This document shows positions 10,757 through 23,149 of a stretch of DNA of 64,000 nt, piece by piece. Position 1 is the stretch's first letter. Every line of letters starts with the position of its first letter. The notes beneath the pieces are model-generated. The model saw only the letters and a program-made list of their open reading frames with translations. It ran no database searches and was not told the origin of the DNA. The DNA is taken from the NCBI RefSeq assembly GCF_028372415.1, contig NC_092875.1, positions 439,463,377 through 439,527,376 on the forward strand, in the 5' to 3' direction. The position numbers and the translations under genes are program-made. The DNA comes from Notamacropus eugenii. Lineage: Eukaryota; Chordata; Mammalia; Diprotodontia; Macropodidae.

Positions 10757-12424
10757 GGAGGAGCCAAGATGGCAGAGTAGAAAGACACACATATGCTAGC
10801 TCTGAACACACAGCCCATAAAATATTTGTAAAGAAGAACTCCCAACAAATTCTGGAGCAGCAGAAGCCACAGAACAACAGAGTGGACAAGATTTCTGCTC
10901 CAGACAGACCTGAAAACCTGAAACCAAAGGTCCGCCTCGCACCCAACCTAGAGCAGAGCCCAGCCCTGCCTTGGCCCCATGGCACCAAGAGGAGCAGATT
11001 GGAGCAGATCCAAGAGGGCTGCAGGGATAGAATCTCCAGCAGCCACGCAGGTCCCTCCACCCACAAATGGTGGGGGTCAGTGAGAGAGTCTTTTTGGGTG
11101 GCCAACAGGGGAGTGGGGTGTCCCTGTGGCTCGGGCCCCCTCAGGAGGCAGTGGTAGGGGCAGCAGCAGACAGGGGCTCCCAAAGCAGGCAGGAGCTCTG
11201 ATCCATTGTTGAAGGTCTCAACATAAACCCCCTGAGGGAACTGAGCCCTGTGTGGTGGCCCTGCCCCCACCTGAGCACCTGAACTTAATCTCACACTGAA
11301 CAGCAACCCCGCCCCCACCCAAAGCCCTGAGGTTGGGAAGCAGTATTTGAATCTCAGACCCCAAGCGCCGGTTAGGCTGATATGGAGGCTAGGTAGGTGT
11401 GGAGAGGAAACTCAGAAGTCAAGTAACTGTCTGGGAAAATGCCCAGAAAAGGGAAAAAAATAAGACCATAGAAGGTTACTTTCATGGTAAACAGATAGTT
11501 CCTCCCTTCCTTTCTGATGAGGAAGAACAATGCTTACTATGAGGGAAAGACACAGAAGTCAAGGCTTCTGTATTCCACACATCCAAAATAAATATTCAAT
11601 GGGCTCAGGCCATGGAAGAGCTCAAAAAGGATTTTGAAAATCAAGTTAGAGAGGTGGAGGAAAAACTGGGAAGAGAAATGAGAGAGATGAAAGAAAAGCA
11701 TGACAAGCAGGTCAACACCTTGCTAAAGGAGACCCAAAAAAATGCTGAAGAAAATAACACCTTGAAAAACAGGCTAACTCAATTGGCAAAAGAGGTTCAA
11801 AAAGCGAATGAGGAGAAGAATGCTTTCAAAAGCAGAATTAGCCACATGAAAAGGAGGTTCAAAAGCTCACTGAAGAAAACAGTTCTTTCAAAATGAGAAT
11901 GGAACAGATGGAGGCTAATGACTTTATGAGAAACCAAGAAATCACAAAACAAAACAAAAAGAATGAAAAAATGGAAGATAATGTGAAATATCTCATGGGA
12001 AAAACAACTGACCTCGAAAATAGATCCTGGAGAGACAATTTAAAAATTATGGCACTACCTGAAAGCCATGATCAAAAAAAGAGCCTAGACATCATCTTTC
12101 ATGAAATTGTCACGGAAAACTGCCCTGAGATTCTAGAACCAGAGGGCAAAATAAGTATTCAAGGAATTCACTGATCACTGCCTGAAAGAGATCCAAAAAG
12201 AGAAACTCCTAGGAACATTGTGGCCGAATTTCAGAGTTCCCAGGTCAAGGAGAAAATATTGCAGGCAGCTAGAAAGAAACAATTCAAGTACTGTGGAAAT
12301 ACAATCAGGATAACACAAGATCTAGCAGCTTCTACATTAAGAGATTGAAGGGTGTGGAATATCATATTCCAGAAGTCAAAGGAACTAGGACTAAAACCAA
12401 GAATCACCTACCCAGCAAAACTGG
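10757..12424 (+). mobile_element. L1/HAL1 5' half, forward arm of an inverted pair
   Basis: It begins with AGGAGGAGCCAAGATGGCAG, the L1-type 5' terminus. A GC-rich 5' UTR reaches 11437 and ORF1 starts at 11438 (MPRKGKK, then a frameshift before the TIEGY block). The coiled coil is readable at 11612-11890, the RRM-like part at 11893-12174 (NLKIMALPESHDQK), and the C-terminal domain to about 12424. The copy ends at CAGCAAAACTG, inside ORF1, and meets a second copy in opposite orientation. No poly(A) tail is present. Confidence 0.82.
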
Positions 12425-13375
12425 TCTTTTCATCAAGAATGCTTGAAAGTCCCCAATTTCATTGAAAGACCATTTTTTCCCCTGAAGTATTATACTCAGT
12501 TTTGCTTCCTTTTTGAGCTGTTCCATGGCCTGAGCCCATTGAATATTTATTTTGGATGTTTGGGATACAGAAGCCTTGACTTCTATGTGTTTCCCTGATG
12601 GTAAACATTGTTTTTCATCTTCTGAAAGGATGTGAGGAGATATCTGTTCGCCAAGAAAGTAACCTTCTATGGTCTTATTTTTTCCCCCTTTTCTGGGCAT
12701 TTTCCCAGACAGTTACTTGACTTCTGAGTTTCCTCTCCACACCTACCTAGCCTCCATATCAGCCTAACCAGCGCTTGGGGTCTGAGATTCAAATGCTGCT
12801 TCCCAGCCTCAGGGCTTTGGGTGGGGGCGGGGTTGCTGTTCAGTGTGAGATTAAGTTCAGGTGCTCAGGTGGGGGCAGGGTCACCACACAGGGCTCAGTT
12901 CTCTCAGGGGGTTTATGTTGAGACCTTCAATAATGGATCAGAGCTCCTGCCTGCTTTGGGAGCCCTTGTCTGCTGCTGCCTCTGCTGCTGCCTCCAGAGG
13001 GGGCCTGAGTTATGGGACCACCTCTCTCCCCTCTCAGCACGCTGAAAAGACCCTCTCACTGATCTTTGGCACCTGTGGGTGGAAGGATCTACGCTGCTGC
13101 TGGAGATTCTGTCCCTGAAGCCTGCTCAGATATGTTCCCCTTAGTGCCACAAGGCCAAGGCAGGGCTGGGCTCTGCTCTGCGTCCAGTGCACAACAGACA
13201 TTTTGGGTCAGTTTTTCAGGTCTCTCTGGAACAGAAATCTCATCAGCTCCATTGTTCTGTGGCTTCTGCTGCTCCAGAATTTGTTGGGAGTTCTTCTTTA
13301 CAGGTATTTTATGGGCTGTGGTTTAGGAGCTAGCATATATGTATCTTTCTACTCCGCCATCTTGGGTCCTCCTGG
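12425..13375 (-). mobile_element. L1/HAL1 5' half, reverse arm of an inverted pair
   Basis: On the minus strand the 5' terminus is at about 13375 (AGGAGGACCCAAGATGGCGG), the 5' UTR runs to about 12701, and ORF1 starts at 12700 with MPRKGGKNKTIEGYFLGEQ. ORF1 then jumps from residue ~60 to its extreme C terminus (QAFLMKRP), leaving a 98-codon open frame at 12404-12700; the coiled coil and RRM are missing. The 5' UTR is very similar to that of the forward arm over some 650 bp, so the locus can fold as a long inverted repeat. Confidence 0.82.
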
Positions 13376-14120
13376 GAAGTTTTATTTTCTACAAAATAAG
13401 GCAGTTATGTTTGCTGTTTTCTAAAACTATTTTCTGACTAAATCCCTCTATCCTGTGATCATCTTCTAACCCACAAGCACAAACATCATCCCCCTTTGCT
13501 TTCCAGGTCCTTTTTATATGTTATTATTTGGTTCTGCTGAATCATACTATTTATGTATCTTACTGAACCCATCACAGTGTAAAGTCTCTGTCCATTAATA
13601 TATTTAATCTTTTCGCTCTTTACTCCAAGTGCCCACTATAATGCTTTATATGACATGATTATAAAGTAATGGTAGCATGACAAAAAAAACAAAACACATC
13701 AGATCTTATACATTTGAATTAATTTTATCCTTCAATATGTTCACCTGTAAAGTTTCCAGTGATTCAAATATATCTGCTGCTCCTCCCTTGCTATATTGTC
13801 ATCACAGCATGAAGGAATATCCGTCTTCTTCTATCAGCCCACTCCATTGTTTGGGGAAAAGTAGTATGATATAATTTAACCCAATACTTTCATAATGAAA
13901 CTTCTTCCCAAATAACTTTTCACTCACTCCAAAGATACTTCTCACTCCAAGTACTTCTTTGGATGTATAAATTCTTATATTTTAAAAAAAAAAATTCGTG
14001 ATGCTTTATGTGTAATGCCTTCACATTTACCATATGGATACAAACAGATACTGGTTAACTTCCTTAGTGTCTGCTCAACTGACTCCATCTGATTTTTTTC
14101 CTGATTTTACTTTGTATGCA
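13376..14120. other. Unassigned spacer
   Basis: AT-rich sequence without a repeat family or coding frame that I can identify. Confidence 0.4.
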
Positions 14121-14124
14121 TTAA

Positions 14125-14440
14125 GTTTTTTGTAGGTGCCTTTCAAGTGCAAGACATCAATTTCTCAGAGAATATTTTATACCAAAGGCTACAGCCCACT
14201 GAAAACGGAAATTTTTCAACTTCGTAACTTGGAATATCATAAGTTGCCTCTTTCAGAGTATGAAGAGACTGTTTTTGAGAAACATTGTAGATACTTGCGG
14301 AAGAAAATTGGGATATTTCAGAAATAACAACGGAAGCTTGAAAAGGAGAAGAAAGGGGCCACATTTATGGATTTTATTTTGCCATTGAATGTCAAGGCAA
14401 TTTTTGAAAATTCTGAATCCTTTCTATAAGATTTTACCCA
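14125..14440 (+). pseudogene. Exon-like segment of an unrecognised host gene
   Basis: A pyrimidine-rich run ending in TTTTTTGTAG resembles a 3' splice site. It is followed by 66 codons (VPFKCKTSISQRIF... to GIFQK) and a TAA at 14325-14327. The same frame stays open for another 33 or so codons (QRKLEKEKKGATFMDF...), with a stop near 14429. An AATAAA lies near 14468. The segment has more CpGs than its surroundings. I do not recognise the protein. It may be a decayed terminal exon, a retrocopy fragment, or chance; no neighbouring exon could be linked. Confidence 0.3.
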
Positions 14441-15019
14441 AGATTAGATGTCATTGTAACACCAGAAAATAAATAATGTTCACATTTTGGCACCACCGCT
14501 GAGCAATGGTTTCTGACTAGAAATTGAATGAACAGTTTAATGGTAGTTCAAATAGTAGCAAATAGTTGTTTATCAGTTTACAATCACTTATTTTCATTCA
14601 CTTCATGTCATTTCCTGAGCCATGTTACAGTTAAGAAAGTTGTCATATGAAATGAAAGTGGTTTTTTTCAAGCTGAAAACAAATGTACCCTGGCTGCTAT
14701 ACTGTCATTTAATGATTTGATGTCTTTGCATCATTACTGTTCTGTCAACGTAAAATCTTGACTTGTTTATTGAGCAGAGAATGGACTGACTACAGGACCT
14801 ATGTCACCCTATCTGACTCCCAATCACCCTAGCTGCCTCATAAAAATTTTGCTCTCACTCTAGGATGTTGAACTTTTTTTTGGAGACTTGCCCTGATTCA
14901 TCAGTCATTTGATTTTGGCAGGGAATATAATGGAAATTTTGTGGGGATATGGGACCATACGATGTATGGACTCACTTCATATATGTAAGCAGTGAAAGAA
15001 TATCTTGCAAAACTATGGC

Positions 15020-15190
15020 CATAGAGATGAAGAAGTCGGAACTGGAAGGAACTGTTGCAATCAAGTAGTTTACTACCTTCAGTTTCCATGGGAAGGAAAC
15101 TAAGACCTAAAGATGTGAAAAAACTTGTATGTGGTCATATAGCAAAACCAGGATTCAAAACTAGGTACTTTGAGGCTAAATTCAGTGTTG
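15020..15190 (-). mobile_element. MIR-type SINE relic
   Basis: Reads as antisense MIR: GAAGGAACTG... GAAACTAAGACCTAAAGA... GGTCATATAGCAAAACCAGGATTCAAA. Heavily diverged. Confidence 0.65.
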
Positions 15191-16149
15191 CTTTGTTACT
15201 TTGGATGAAAATGTCTTCCTTTATTGGATCACTGAATTGAAATGCCTTGAAACACACAGACTCAGATGTTATTTTTGCCATATTGTTTTGTCATTCAACT
15301 TTAAGGTTATAATGTGCATGTGTGGGTATTGAAAGAGCTGCCAAAGTTAATATTTTTCAATAAAATACAAATGACGTATGCTTTTCATAATTTCAATTGA
15401 TCATTACTTAGAAGTGGAGGGACAATGAAAGCACATGATGAAGAAAAGGTAGATTTTTTCTTTTCCTGTTTTGTTTTGACATTCAATAGTTTGCTTCTCT
15501 TTTTTCCAAGAAGAATGAGAATCTTCTAATGAGTAATCAAAAGACAAAAGTCTTTGAAAAGGAAATGAAACTCAAGGCTAGCTTCCAGCCCTGGAAGAGT
15601 TCAAGTTTCCAGATGAAGTGGAAGTCAGGGAGATGAAGGGGAAAAAGACAGATGTGAGTGATGAGCCAACATCACTGAAAAAAATATAGTGAAAGGTGTA
15701 AGAATTGCAGACTTGGAGACAGGAAAGTTTCATTCCATTTTGAGAAAAATACGGGGAAAAACAGATTCTCCAAGCTATCAACCAATGAGATTAATGATTG
15801 TTGGCAAAAGTTCTGTCAGATTTATAAAGTAATGAGCTTTCAGCATTTGGAAAGAGAAGCAATCATCACTGTAAGTCAGCATGATTCATCTAGAATATAC
15901 CATGCCAGAATAAACTAATATATTTTAATACAGTTATATTCATTTTGATACACTTAGATTGACATATCAGGGGAATTTCATAAGTGAACTATGCAAATAT
16001 TTGAGCAAACTATCAAATAATCCCTCTAGTGTTCTGCTTTTGAATGAGACAGAATGCAGACCAAGTAATAGGAAGTTAGGTGGACTGAGAACTGAGAGTA
16101 ATTAGACTTAGCAATAGTGACCAATGGGTCAATGTCTACTTGAAAGAAC

Positions 16150-16400
16150 GTGTATAGTGTAGGGAGCAAGAGATCTTTCTCAACCCTGTTCTGTTTAAAA
16201 ATTTGTATTAGTGACTTGGATGAAAGCAGAGATAACATTCTTATCAAATTTGCTAATGATATGAATCTCGGAAAGAGCTCTAATATATTGTGTGAAAATA
16301 CTATATTCTAAAAGGAATTTGATAATTGAATGGTAGAACAAATCTAATAAGATGAAATATGTAAATAAAAGTTTCAACTCTTTGGTTTAAAAAGATGAAA
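16150..16400 (+). mobile_element. CR1/L3 LINE reverse-transcriptase relic
   Basis: One frame reads ISDLDESRDNILIKFANDMNL, matching the CR1-clade block normally written FINDLDEG...LIKFADDTKL. The active-site FADD has become FAND. The segment after it resembles the SNKMKFN block. Ancient and inactive. Confidence 0.7.
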
Positions 16401-16489
16401 CTATACAAATATAGAATTGGCAAAGACTTTATAAAAAATGTGTGAGTTTCAATCCAAATCAAGGCCAATATGAATAATTGTAACAAACA

Positions 16490-17470
16490 AACACTTGAAA
16501 CTTCCTACTAGATGCAAAATATTTTTCTAAGTGCTAGAAATACAAAATCAAAAATTAAACAATCCCTGGCCTTAAGATATTTCCTTTCTATTGAGTTTTG
16601 GAGTGGAGGAAGGGAAGGGGTAGTGGATATACAAGTACCATAGTCCTAGTTTCATAAATTTTATTTTTTTCATAAATGTGTGTACAATGTTGACTAGAAT
16701 CTATCCATATTTACTTATCTAATATAATTCTTGTCCCAGTATTACCCAAAGTTTGCCACAAAGGGTTTATCCAACACAGAGGATGTCTTGATTTGTTTTT
16801 TCCTGACATCACAAGGATAGTAGTGAAGTATTCTGGCTGCCCACTTGTCATCCTTCACACATCTTGTGATTGGCCCATCTTTTCTTCACATCACATATTT
16901 CACTGATGATATGTTTTACTCTTGTTTTCTACATTCAACATTTGCTCACACTTAATATGTATCTCTCTATTGTCATCTCTATAACAGTCATGTTAAGTTT
17001 TTCAGAAACCATTGTGTTTCACGTGTTGCTTTTATATAAGAAATAGAGAAAGTAAAATTTTGTTATTGAAAAAAGTAATAGAACTCTATTTCCATGACAC
17101 ATTTTGGGATATTAAAAGACTTTTACCATTCTCTATGGCAATCTAGGTCTCTCTCTCTCTGTCCAGCCCAATTCTGGACTTAACAACAACATGACATTTG
17201 TATAATCTCACCCACATATACATACTGATGAATAAGCTATGAACTTTGCCTATTGAAATGGATATATTACACTTGTCTATAAATAAATATAATAAGACAA
17301 ATAAGACAGATTGAGGGAGGTGAGATCAGTGAAAGCTTCATGAAGAATAAGTTTCTTGGTCTGAGCCTTGAAGCAAGGCAAAGACTTTGAAAAAAAGTGG
17401 CAGAAATTAGGCAGATGTCTAAGATGAATTATGATGTGTAAGGAAATAAAATGCAATATTAGGCTTCAAT
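16490..17470 (-). mobile_element. L2 LINE 3' end and 3' UTR fragments
   Basis: 16490-16590 resembles the reversed L2 3' end (AAGTGCTAGAAATACAAAA... CAATCCCTGGCCTTAAG). 17310-17470 resembles the reversed L2 3' UTR (GTCTGAGCCTTGAAGCAAGG). The sequence between them (about 16600-17300) is not assigned. Confidence 0.5.
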
Positions 17471-17593
17471 AATACTACATGCATCATATCCAGAACAAGA
17501 CAAGGGAGGTGATAGGATCACAGCACAACCCAGTATATGCCCCTCTACACTTTATATGCACAGCAATGTCATTTTTTCCAATCTTCCTCAAAT

Positions 17594-17610
17594 CTCTCCC
17601 TCTCTCTCTG

Positions 17611-17684
<74 letters not shown>

Positions 17685-17745
17685 GTCTTTCTGTGTCTCT
17701 CTCTCTGTCTGTCTCTCTCTCTTTCTCTCTCTTCCTCTTTCAGTA
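17594..17745. repeat. (TC)n microsatellite
   Basis: A long CT/TC tract with an almost pure core at about 17613-17675 and degenerate edges. Confidence 0.97.
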
Positions 17746-17786
17746 CTTCAGACAACTTTCTTAAACCTACTGCTTATTGCAGTCAT

Positions 17787-18235
17787 CCTTTTTTGCTGAA
17801 GAAGACCATGCCATCAGAGAAATGATGACATGACTTGCACTTGACTTTGTTTTGAGTGAGGGAGGGTTGTGCAAGGTCACCAGCCTCACTTCTCCTCCAG
17901 AGCCATCTTAATCCAGTGAGCAGATATCCATCAGGGTGACTAGAGATGACCCAGGATGCAATAGGAGACCTTAGCCTCTTTAGGCCAAGGTCTATTCAGG
18001 AAATTAGTTAGGGTGAGGTAATGCCCATTCAGTGAATAGGCCTCTTTAAAAGTAGCCAGGGGATGATCCCTTTAGTGAAGCATAGAAAAAAATGACATCA
18101 GGCTAGAAGGGAAACAGCAACAGTTACTCTTGATAATTGCTCTTAAGCCAGGAAGGTCCAGAAGCCAGCCCTTAGGCAGGGGCCTAGTGTCCTCTAATGT
18201 ATGAGCCTCAGAGTGCAGTAGGTTTAAGTAAGATT
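17787..18235 (-). mobile_element. RTE-tailed non-coding repeat, copy 1
   Basis: On the minus strand it ends with the RTE/Bov-B-type tail (GTCATCATTTCTCTGATGGC... TCTTCTTCAGC). The body contains CATCCTGGGTCATCTCTAG and ATCCCCTGGCTACTTTTAAA blocks that recur at 18661-19105 and 20755-21312. It has no coding capacity. It may be a SINE or the 3' UTR of an RTE LINE. Confidence 0.65.
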
Positions 18236-18239
18236 TTGA

Positions 18240-18299
18240 GAAAGGGAAGGGAAGGGAAGGGAAGGGAAGGGAAGGGAAGGGAAGGGAAGGGAAGGGAAA
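18240..18299. repeat. (GGGAA)n pentanucleotide microsatellite
   Basis: About 11 near-perfect GGGAA units. It sits at the 5' boundary (in sense) of RTE-tailed copy 1, in the place occupied by (GAAA)n next to copy 4. Confidence 0.97.
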
Positions 18300-18344
18300 G
18301 TCTACCCAGAAAAACCCAAGTTAACTGGGCATCTTCTGGCCATC

Positions 18345-18660
18345 CAAATTTACCTTCCTTTGGAGAGGAGAAGGAAGGGGAGGGCGAGACAGACAGGAGA
18401 GAAGTTGAGTTACTCAGCTAGCTGGGTCCACATTCAGGCAACTGTGTTTATTCATAGATTTTGTGTTCATCCTTCATTGTTGAAGAAGACCATGCCATCA
18501 GAAAAATGATGACATGACTTGCACTTGACTTTGTTTTGAGACAGGGAGGGTTGTGCTAGGTCACTAGCCTCACTTCTCCCCAAGAACCCATCTGAATCTA
18601 GTGAACAGATATTCATCAGGATGACTAGAGATAACCCAGGATGCAATAGGAGACAAATCA
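18345..18660 (-). mobile_element. RTE-tailed non-coding repeat, copy 2
   Basis: It shares the tail and body blocks with copy 1. Beyond the tail it carries a TTTGGAGAGGAGAAGGAAG...CAGCTAGCTGGG segment also seen at 20755-20850. It meets copy 3 head to head near 18660. Confidence 0.6.
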
Positions 18661-19105
18661 CAGTAAGTCCGTGCCTAAGGGTGCTCTTTTGAACCCTTCC
18701 AGCTTAAGAGTGATCATCAATAGTAACTGTTGCTGTCCCCCTCCCAGCCTGATGAATTTCTTTTTCTTTGCCTCATTAAAGGGGCCATCCCCTGGCTACT
18801 TCTTAAACAGGTCTATTCAATGAATGGGTGTTACCTCAACCTAAGTGAGTGCTCAATGGGGGCCAAGGTCTCCCAGTACATCCTGGGTCATCTCCAGTTA
18901 TCCTGATGAATATCAGATGTTCACTGGATTCAGATGGCTCTGAAGTGAGGCTGGTGGAGGAGAAGGAGGAGAAGTGAGGCTGGTGACCTGCACAGCACTC
19001 CCTCACTCAAAACAAAGTCAAGTGCAACCCATGTCATCATGTCTCTGATGACATGGTCTTCAGCAATGAAGGATCAACACAACAAAAACAACATCAACAA
19101 ATTTT
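18661..19105 (+). mobile_element. RTE-tailed non-coding repeat, copy 3
   Basis: Plus-strand copy with the same blocks. It ends in GATGACATGGTCTTCAGC... followed by an AACAACATCAACAA-type A-rich tail. The region around GAAGTGAGGCTGGTG is locally duplicated (about 18940-18985). Confidence 0.65.
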
Positions 19106-19464
19106 CCAAAGGAGAGTTTGACTCTGAAAACACAAACCCATTTTATCTGAGATAAAGGAAATCTTAAATAATCACAGACAATATCAGAACAGCCTTAAAG
19201 AGAAAACAGTTACAATTCTCATCTTTTCTGCAGAACAGAACAATGAAACAATCAAGGGTACATGCTTCAGATATTCATGTTTGAAAATGTACCACCTACC
19301 TCCTTAGAACTGAAGGTAATAGAAACTCATTCCATATGCTATATTTTCTTTCAATAAGGCTGTTTTGATCACATCTTGTGTAGCAAAAGCATTGTCAGGT
19401 TACTCTATTCTCTAGATATAATTTTGAGATTTCCTAGTTAGTGTTTGTCAGTACTATTAATATT

Positions 19465-19660
19465 ACTATTAGTAATAATAACTCATATTTATAGAGTTTC
19501 TTAAAACTTGCAAAGTGTTTTTTTCTCTCATAACAGCCCTGTGAGATATGCTTAGTTAAAGAAGCTGAGACGCAGAGAGAGTAAATTATATTCTCGTGAT
19601 CACATAGCTAGTGTCAGAGCTAGCACTATGACTAAAGGCTCTTAACTCCACAAACAGGGC
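19465..19660 (-). mobile_element. MIR/L2-type relic
   Basis: Antisense match to the MIR pattern: ATAACAGCCCTGTGAGATA... GATCACATAGCTAGTGTCAGAGC. Confidence 0.55.
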
Positions 19661-19693
19661 CCTTTCTTCTGTCAGGTCATCCCTATAACAAAG

Positions 19694-19698
<5 letters not shown>

Positions 19699-19752
<54 letters not shown>
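19699..19752. repeat. (TC)n microsatellite
   Basis: About 27 pure TC units, ending in TCTTCTCCTT. Confidence 0.98.
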
Positions 19753-19758
<6 letters not shown>

Positions 19759-20594
19759 TTCTAAATCAACTTTATTTCTGGTATTCTACTTTGAAAAAAT
19801 ATCTTAAATAAAATAGGTTTTCAAACAAGTAATAGACCAACACTATTGATACCTTATTTTATTATTTTTACATGAATATATATGTGTATGTGTAGGAGGC
19901 TCATCATGGGAGTTCTCTGATCAGCTTGATGAAATTGCCACATGGTTTTTATTGGACTTAGCATAATTTAATGTAGGATATTGAAACATTTTCTGCCTGG
20001 AGAATAGGTGGAACTGGCTTCAAGATGAATTATTTGATTGAATTCTTAGGATTATGAACTATTGATGAATTACATGCTGGTCTATACAAGAGTCAAGCAC
20101 TAACTAAGGCCTTTTCCTTTTCTCTACCTTTTTTCCTAGGAAATATTGAGAGAATGGTAGAGCTAAAATCAGATCGTTAAGAGTCTAGGGGAAAGAAAGA
20201 TTGAAACATTTTCTTTCTCTTAATAAGATTTTATCTAATTTTGGGGTGTATTGTTTACTATATCTAGCACTGTTCTGACATCATCTAGAATCTGACCACT
20301 GTCAGATTTATTCTATCTTGCCCAGCACCTAGGACCATTATAGATAATAAAAAACAGATTTATTGGAAGTATTGTATAGAAGAGAATTTATAAACAAAAA
20401 TATGTTGTTTAAAAGACTGAAATTTTAAAAAAAAACAAAGGGAGAAGAGGAAAATATGAGTATAGCAACATCAATTAATTTCAACATGCAACTATTGAGT
20501 GTCTTCTACATGCAAGGTGAGAGGCTCCATGGAAGAGTGAATAGAGATCTAGCCTCAGATTCAGGAAAATTTGGATTCATGTCCCATCTTTGAC

Positions 20595-20745
20595 CCATCA
20601 ACCAACCAATAAACATTGAATAGGTAACTTGCTAAGTGTCTGGTACTGTGCTCAATGTGGGGGATGCAGAGACAGGCCAAAAAATAATAGAAATGCAAAA
20701 AAATGAAATGCTCTCACAGAGCTTACATTCTATCTGTCCATCTAT
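20595..20745 (-). mobile_element. L2 3' end relic
   Basis: Reversed L2 3' end: AATAAACATTGAATAGG... GTCTGGTACTGTGCTCAATG... CAGAGCTTACATTCTATC. Confidence 0.6.
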
Positions 20746-20754
20746 CTGTCTGTC

Positions 20755-21312
20755 TGTCTCCTTTGGAGAGGAGAAGGAAGAGGACAGGGAGAGGATGAGC
20801 TGAGTTGCTCAGCTAGTTGGGTTCCCATTTAGGCAGCTTAGTCTATTCAGAGATGGAGTTTGTCTTTCGTTTTAAAAGATGACCATGACATCAGGGAAAT
20901 GGTGACATGACTTGAGTTGACTTTGACTCAAGTGAGGGAGGGCTGTGCAAGGTCACCAATCTCACCTTTTCCTCCAGAGCCATTTGGATACAGTGACCAG
21001 AAATTCATCAGGATTACTGGAGATGGCCCAGGATGCAATGGGAGACTCTGGCCCTTTTAGGCTAAGGCCTTTACATGTTCTTACTTAGAGTGAGGTAATG
21101 TCCATTCAGTGGATAGGCCTCTTTAAGAAGTAGCCAAGGGAAGTTCCCTTCAATTAGAAAAACAAAAAAAAATCAAACTGGGAAGGCAAGATCCTCAGCA
21201 TTGCTGTTCCAATGAGAAACAGTTACCATTGATATTTAGTGTAAGTCAGGAGGGTCGAAAAAACAGGCTTCAAGTGAAACTTGGGCAGGAACCGATTGTG
21301 TAGTAGGTTCAA
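20755..21312 (-). mobile_element. RTE-tailed non-coding repeat, copy 4
   Basis: The fullest copy of the unit found at 17787, 18345 and 18661. In sense it begins next to a (GAAA)n tract, passes the CATCCTGGGCCATCTCCAG block and the RTE-like GTCACCATTTCCCTGATGTC tail, and ends near 20755. Confidence 0.65.
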
Positions 21313-21666
<354 letters not shown>

Positions 21667-23149
21667 AATTCAAATGGAATGATGATGTTTATGGTTCATT
21701 CAAAATGAAAATTATGTTTGAACTGAAAAAAAAGTTTTGTGTTTTTGAACCTCTTGCTGATAAATTTTCAATAATGGCAGAATTGGGAAGTATGTAGTCA
21801 CTCTCTCATTACTGCAATTTAATACTTTGTGCCATCTAAGGAATGAAGAATAAGAAAAACAACTGATAATATATATGAAGAAAAAATTACTCATTCTTTC
21901 TTAGTCCCAACAACTCATCCTGAGTTGCTCAGGGTTAAATTCTGTCTTTTGCTATTATAACTTATAATAGGTCATTTACCTCCAGCATGAAATAAAAGTG
22001 GAAGAACAAGGGAAAAATAAGGAAAATATAGTTAAAATGAGATATTTAAGTTATTAAAATGTCATAGTAAGACTTATGACACCTAGAATTTTCTGAATAG
22101 CTCAACCCCTTTGTATATGAGGGCAATCATTTTTAAAATGATCATACCATATCTCCTCCTTCTGCAACTTCATACGAGGTCTGGCTTTTAGTTGTAGTTT
22201 GATTTTTACTCCTTGTAGAAAGTTATTTAATGCTATTATCAAAGCCAACTGTGTTTGGAACAGTTCAATCTTGTAAAATGTTCTCCTTAGTTATACTAGG
22301 GAGTATGCTTTGAGATCCAGATGTATCAAAAATGAGAAGCCCACATGCTTATTTCCTTCCAATTTTATTTTATTGATATTCTTTCTGTCTCAGATAAAGT
22401 TTATTTTGTCATCTGTATATTGTACGCAAATAACAGTTTGAAAGCACATTTCCAAGTTATCTCTTTGAACATACATTTTGTCCTTGTGGTTTCAGAGGAT
22501 CTGAAACTAATCTTCTGATCAATCTTCAGCTTAACATGGAGGTGAACCTGGAGTATTGGTCTTAGTTATGTCTAAAGGGAATCCCATCTAACTTCAGCTC
22601 CTAGTGATGTTGAAGGGCTTCAAATATGACAGTGGTAATGTTTAAGATAACTCATGATGGAGGACATGTCCAGTTATCCATAGAGAGGAGAGGCTCAGAA
22701 TTAGAGGACTGGTCATAGAGTAGAATGTGAGCAAAAAATATTGGCTTTTCTTTTCTTTTGTCCACAGCACCAAGTATATTTTTTATATATAGTTAACCCA
22801 GCAAATATTTATTGAATTTATCATTGAAGGCGGTGATTTTTTTTTTGAATTTTTGGCACTGCAACTCATTTAACTCTTTCTGAAGGCATGGGATTATAAT
22901 TATCTGTATCAACAGAGAAACCATCCACTGTGGATAAAATGACAGGTACTTGTAGTGTAATAAGCAATCACTATCATGAACATGATACTAGAAGAAATAC
23001 ATCTAAAAGTAGGACCCTAGAAAGGGTGGTTAGGTACTTGTGATCCAGTGCAAGTTATATAAAAAACCATCACCTTAAAGATTTCACTATTTAAGAGTAA
23101 TGGGTTAAGGAACACCCTCTAAATGATACTACTATATTTTCCTACCAAT
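21667..23149. other. Unassigned sequence
   Basis: No repeat family or coding frame that I can name over about 1.5 kb. AT-rich with a few short homopolymers. Confidence 0.4.

Noticed and set aside
10734-11318. 194-codon minus-strand frame
   Set aside because: Antisense of a GC-rich L1 5' UTR; the matching frames at 12821-13326 and 29568-30039 show it is a repeat shadow.
17479-17825. Leu/Ser-rich frames of 75-106 codons
   Set aside because: Produced by the (TC)n microsatellite.
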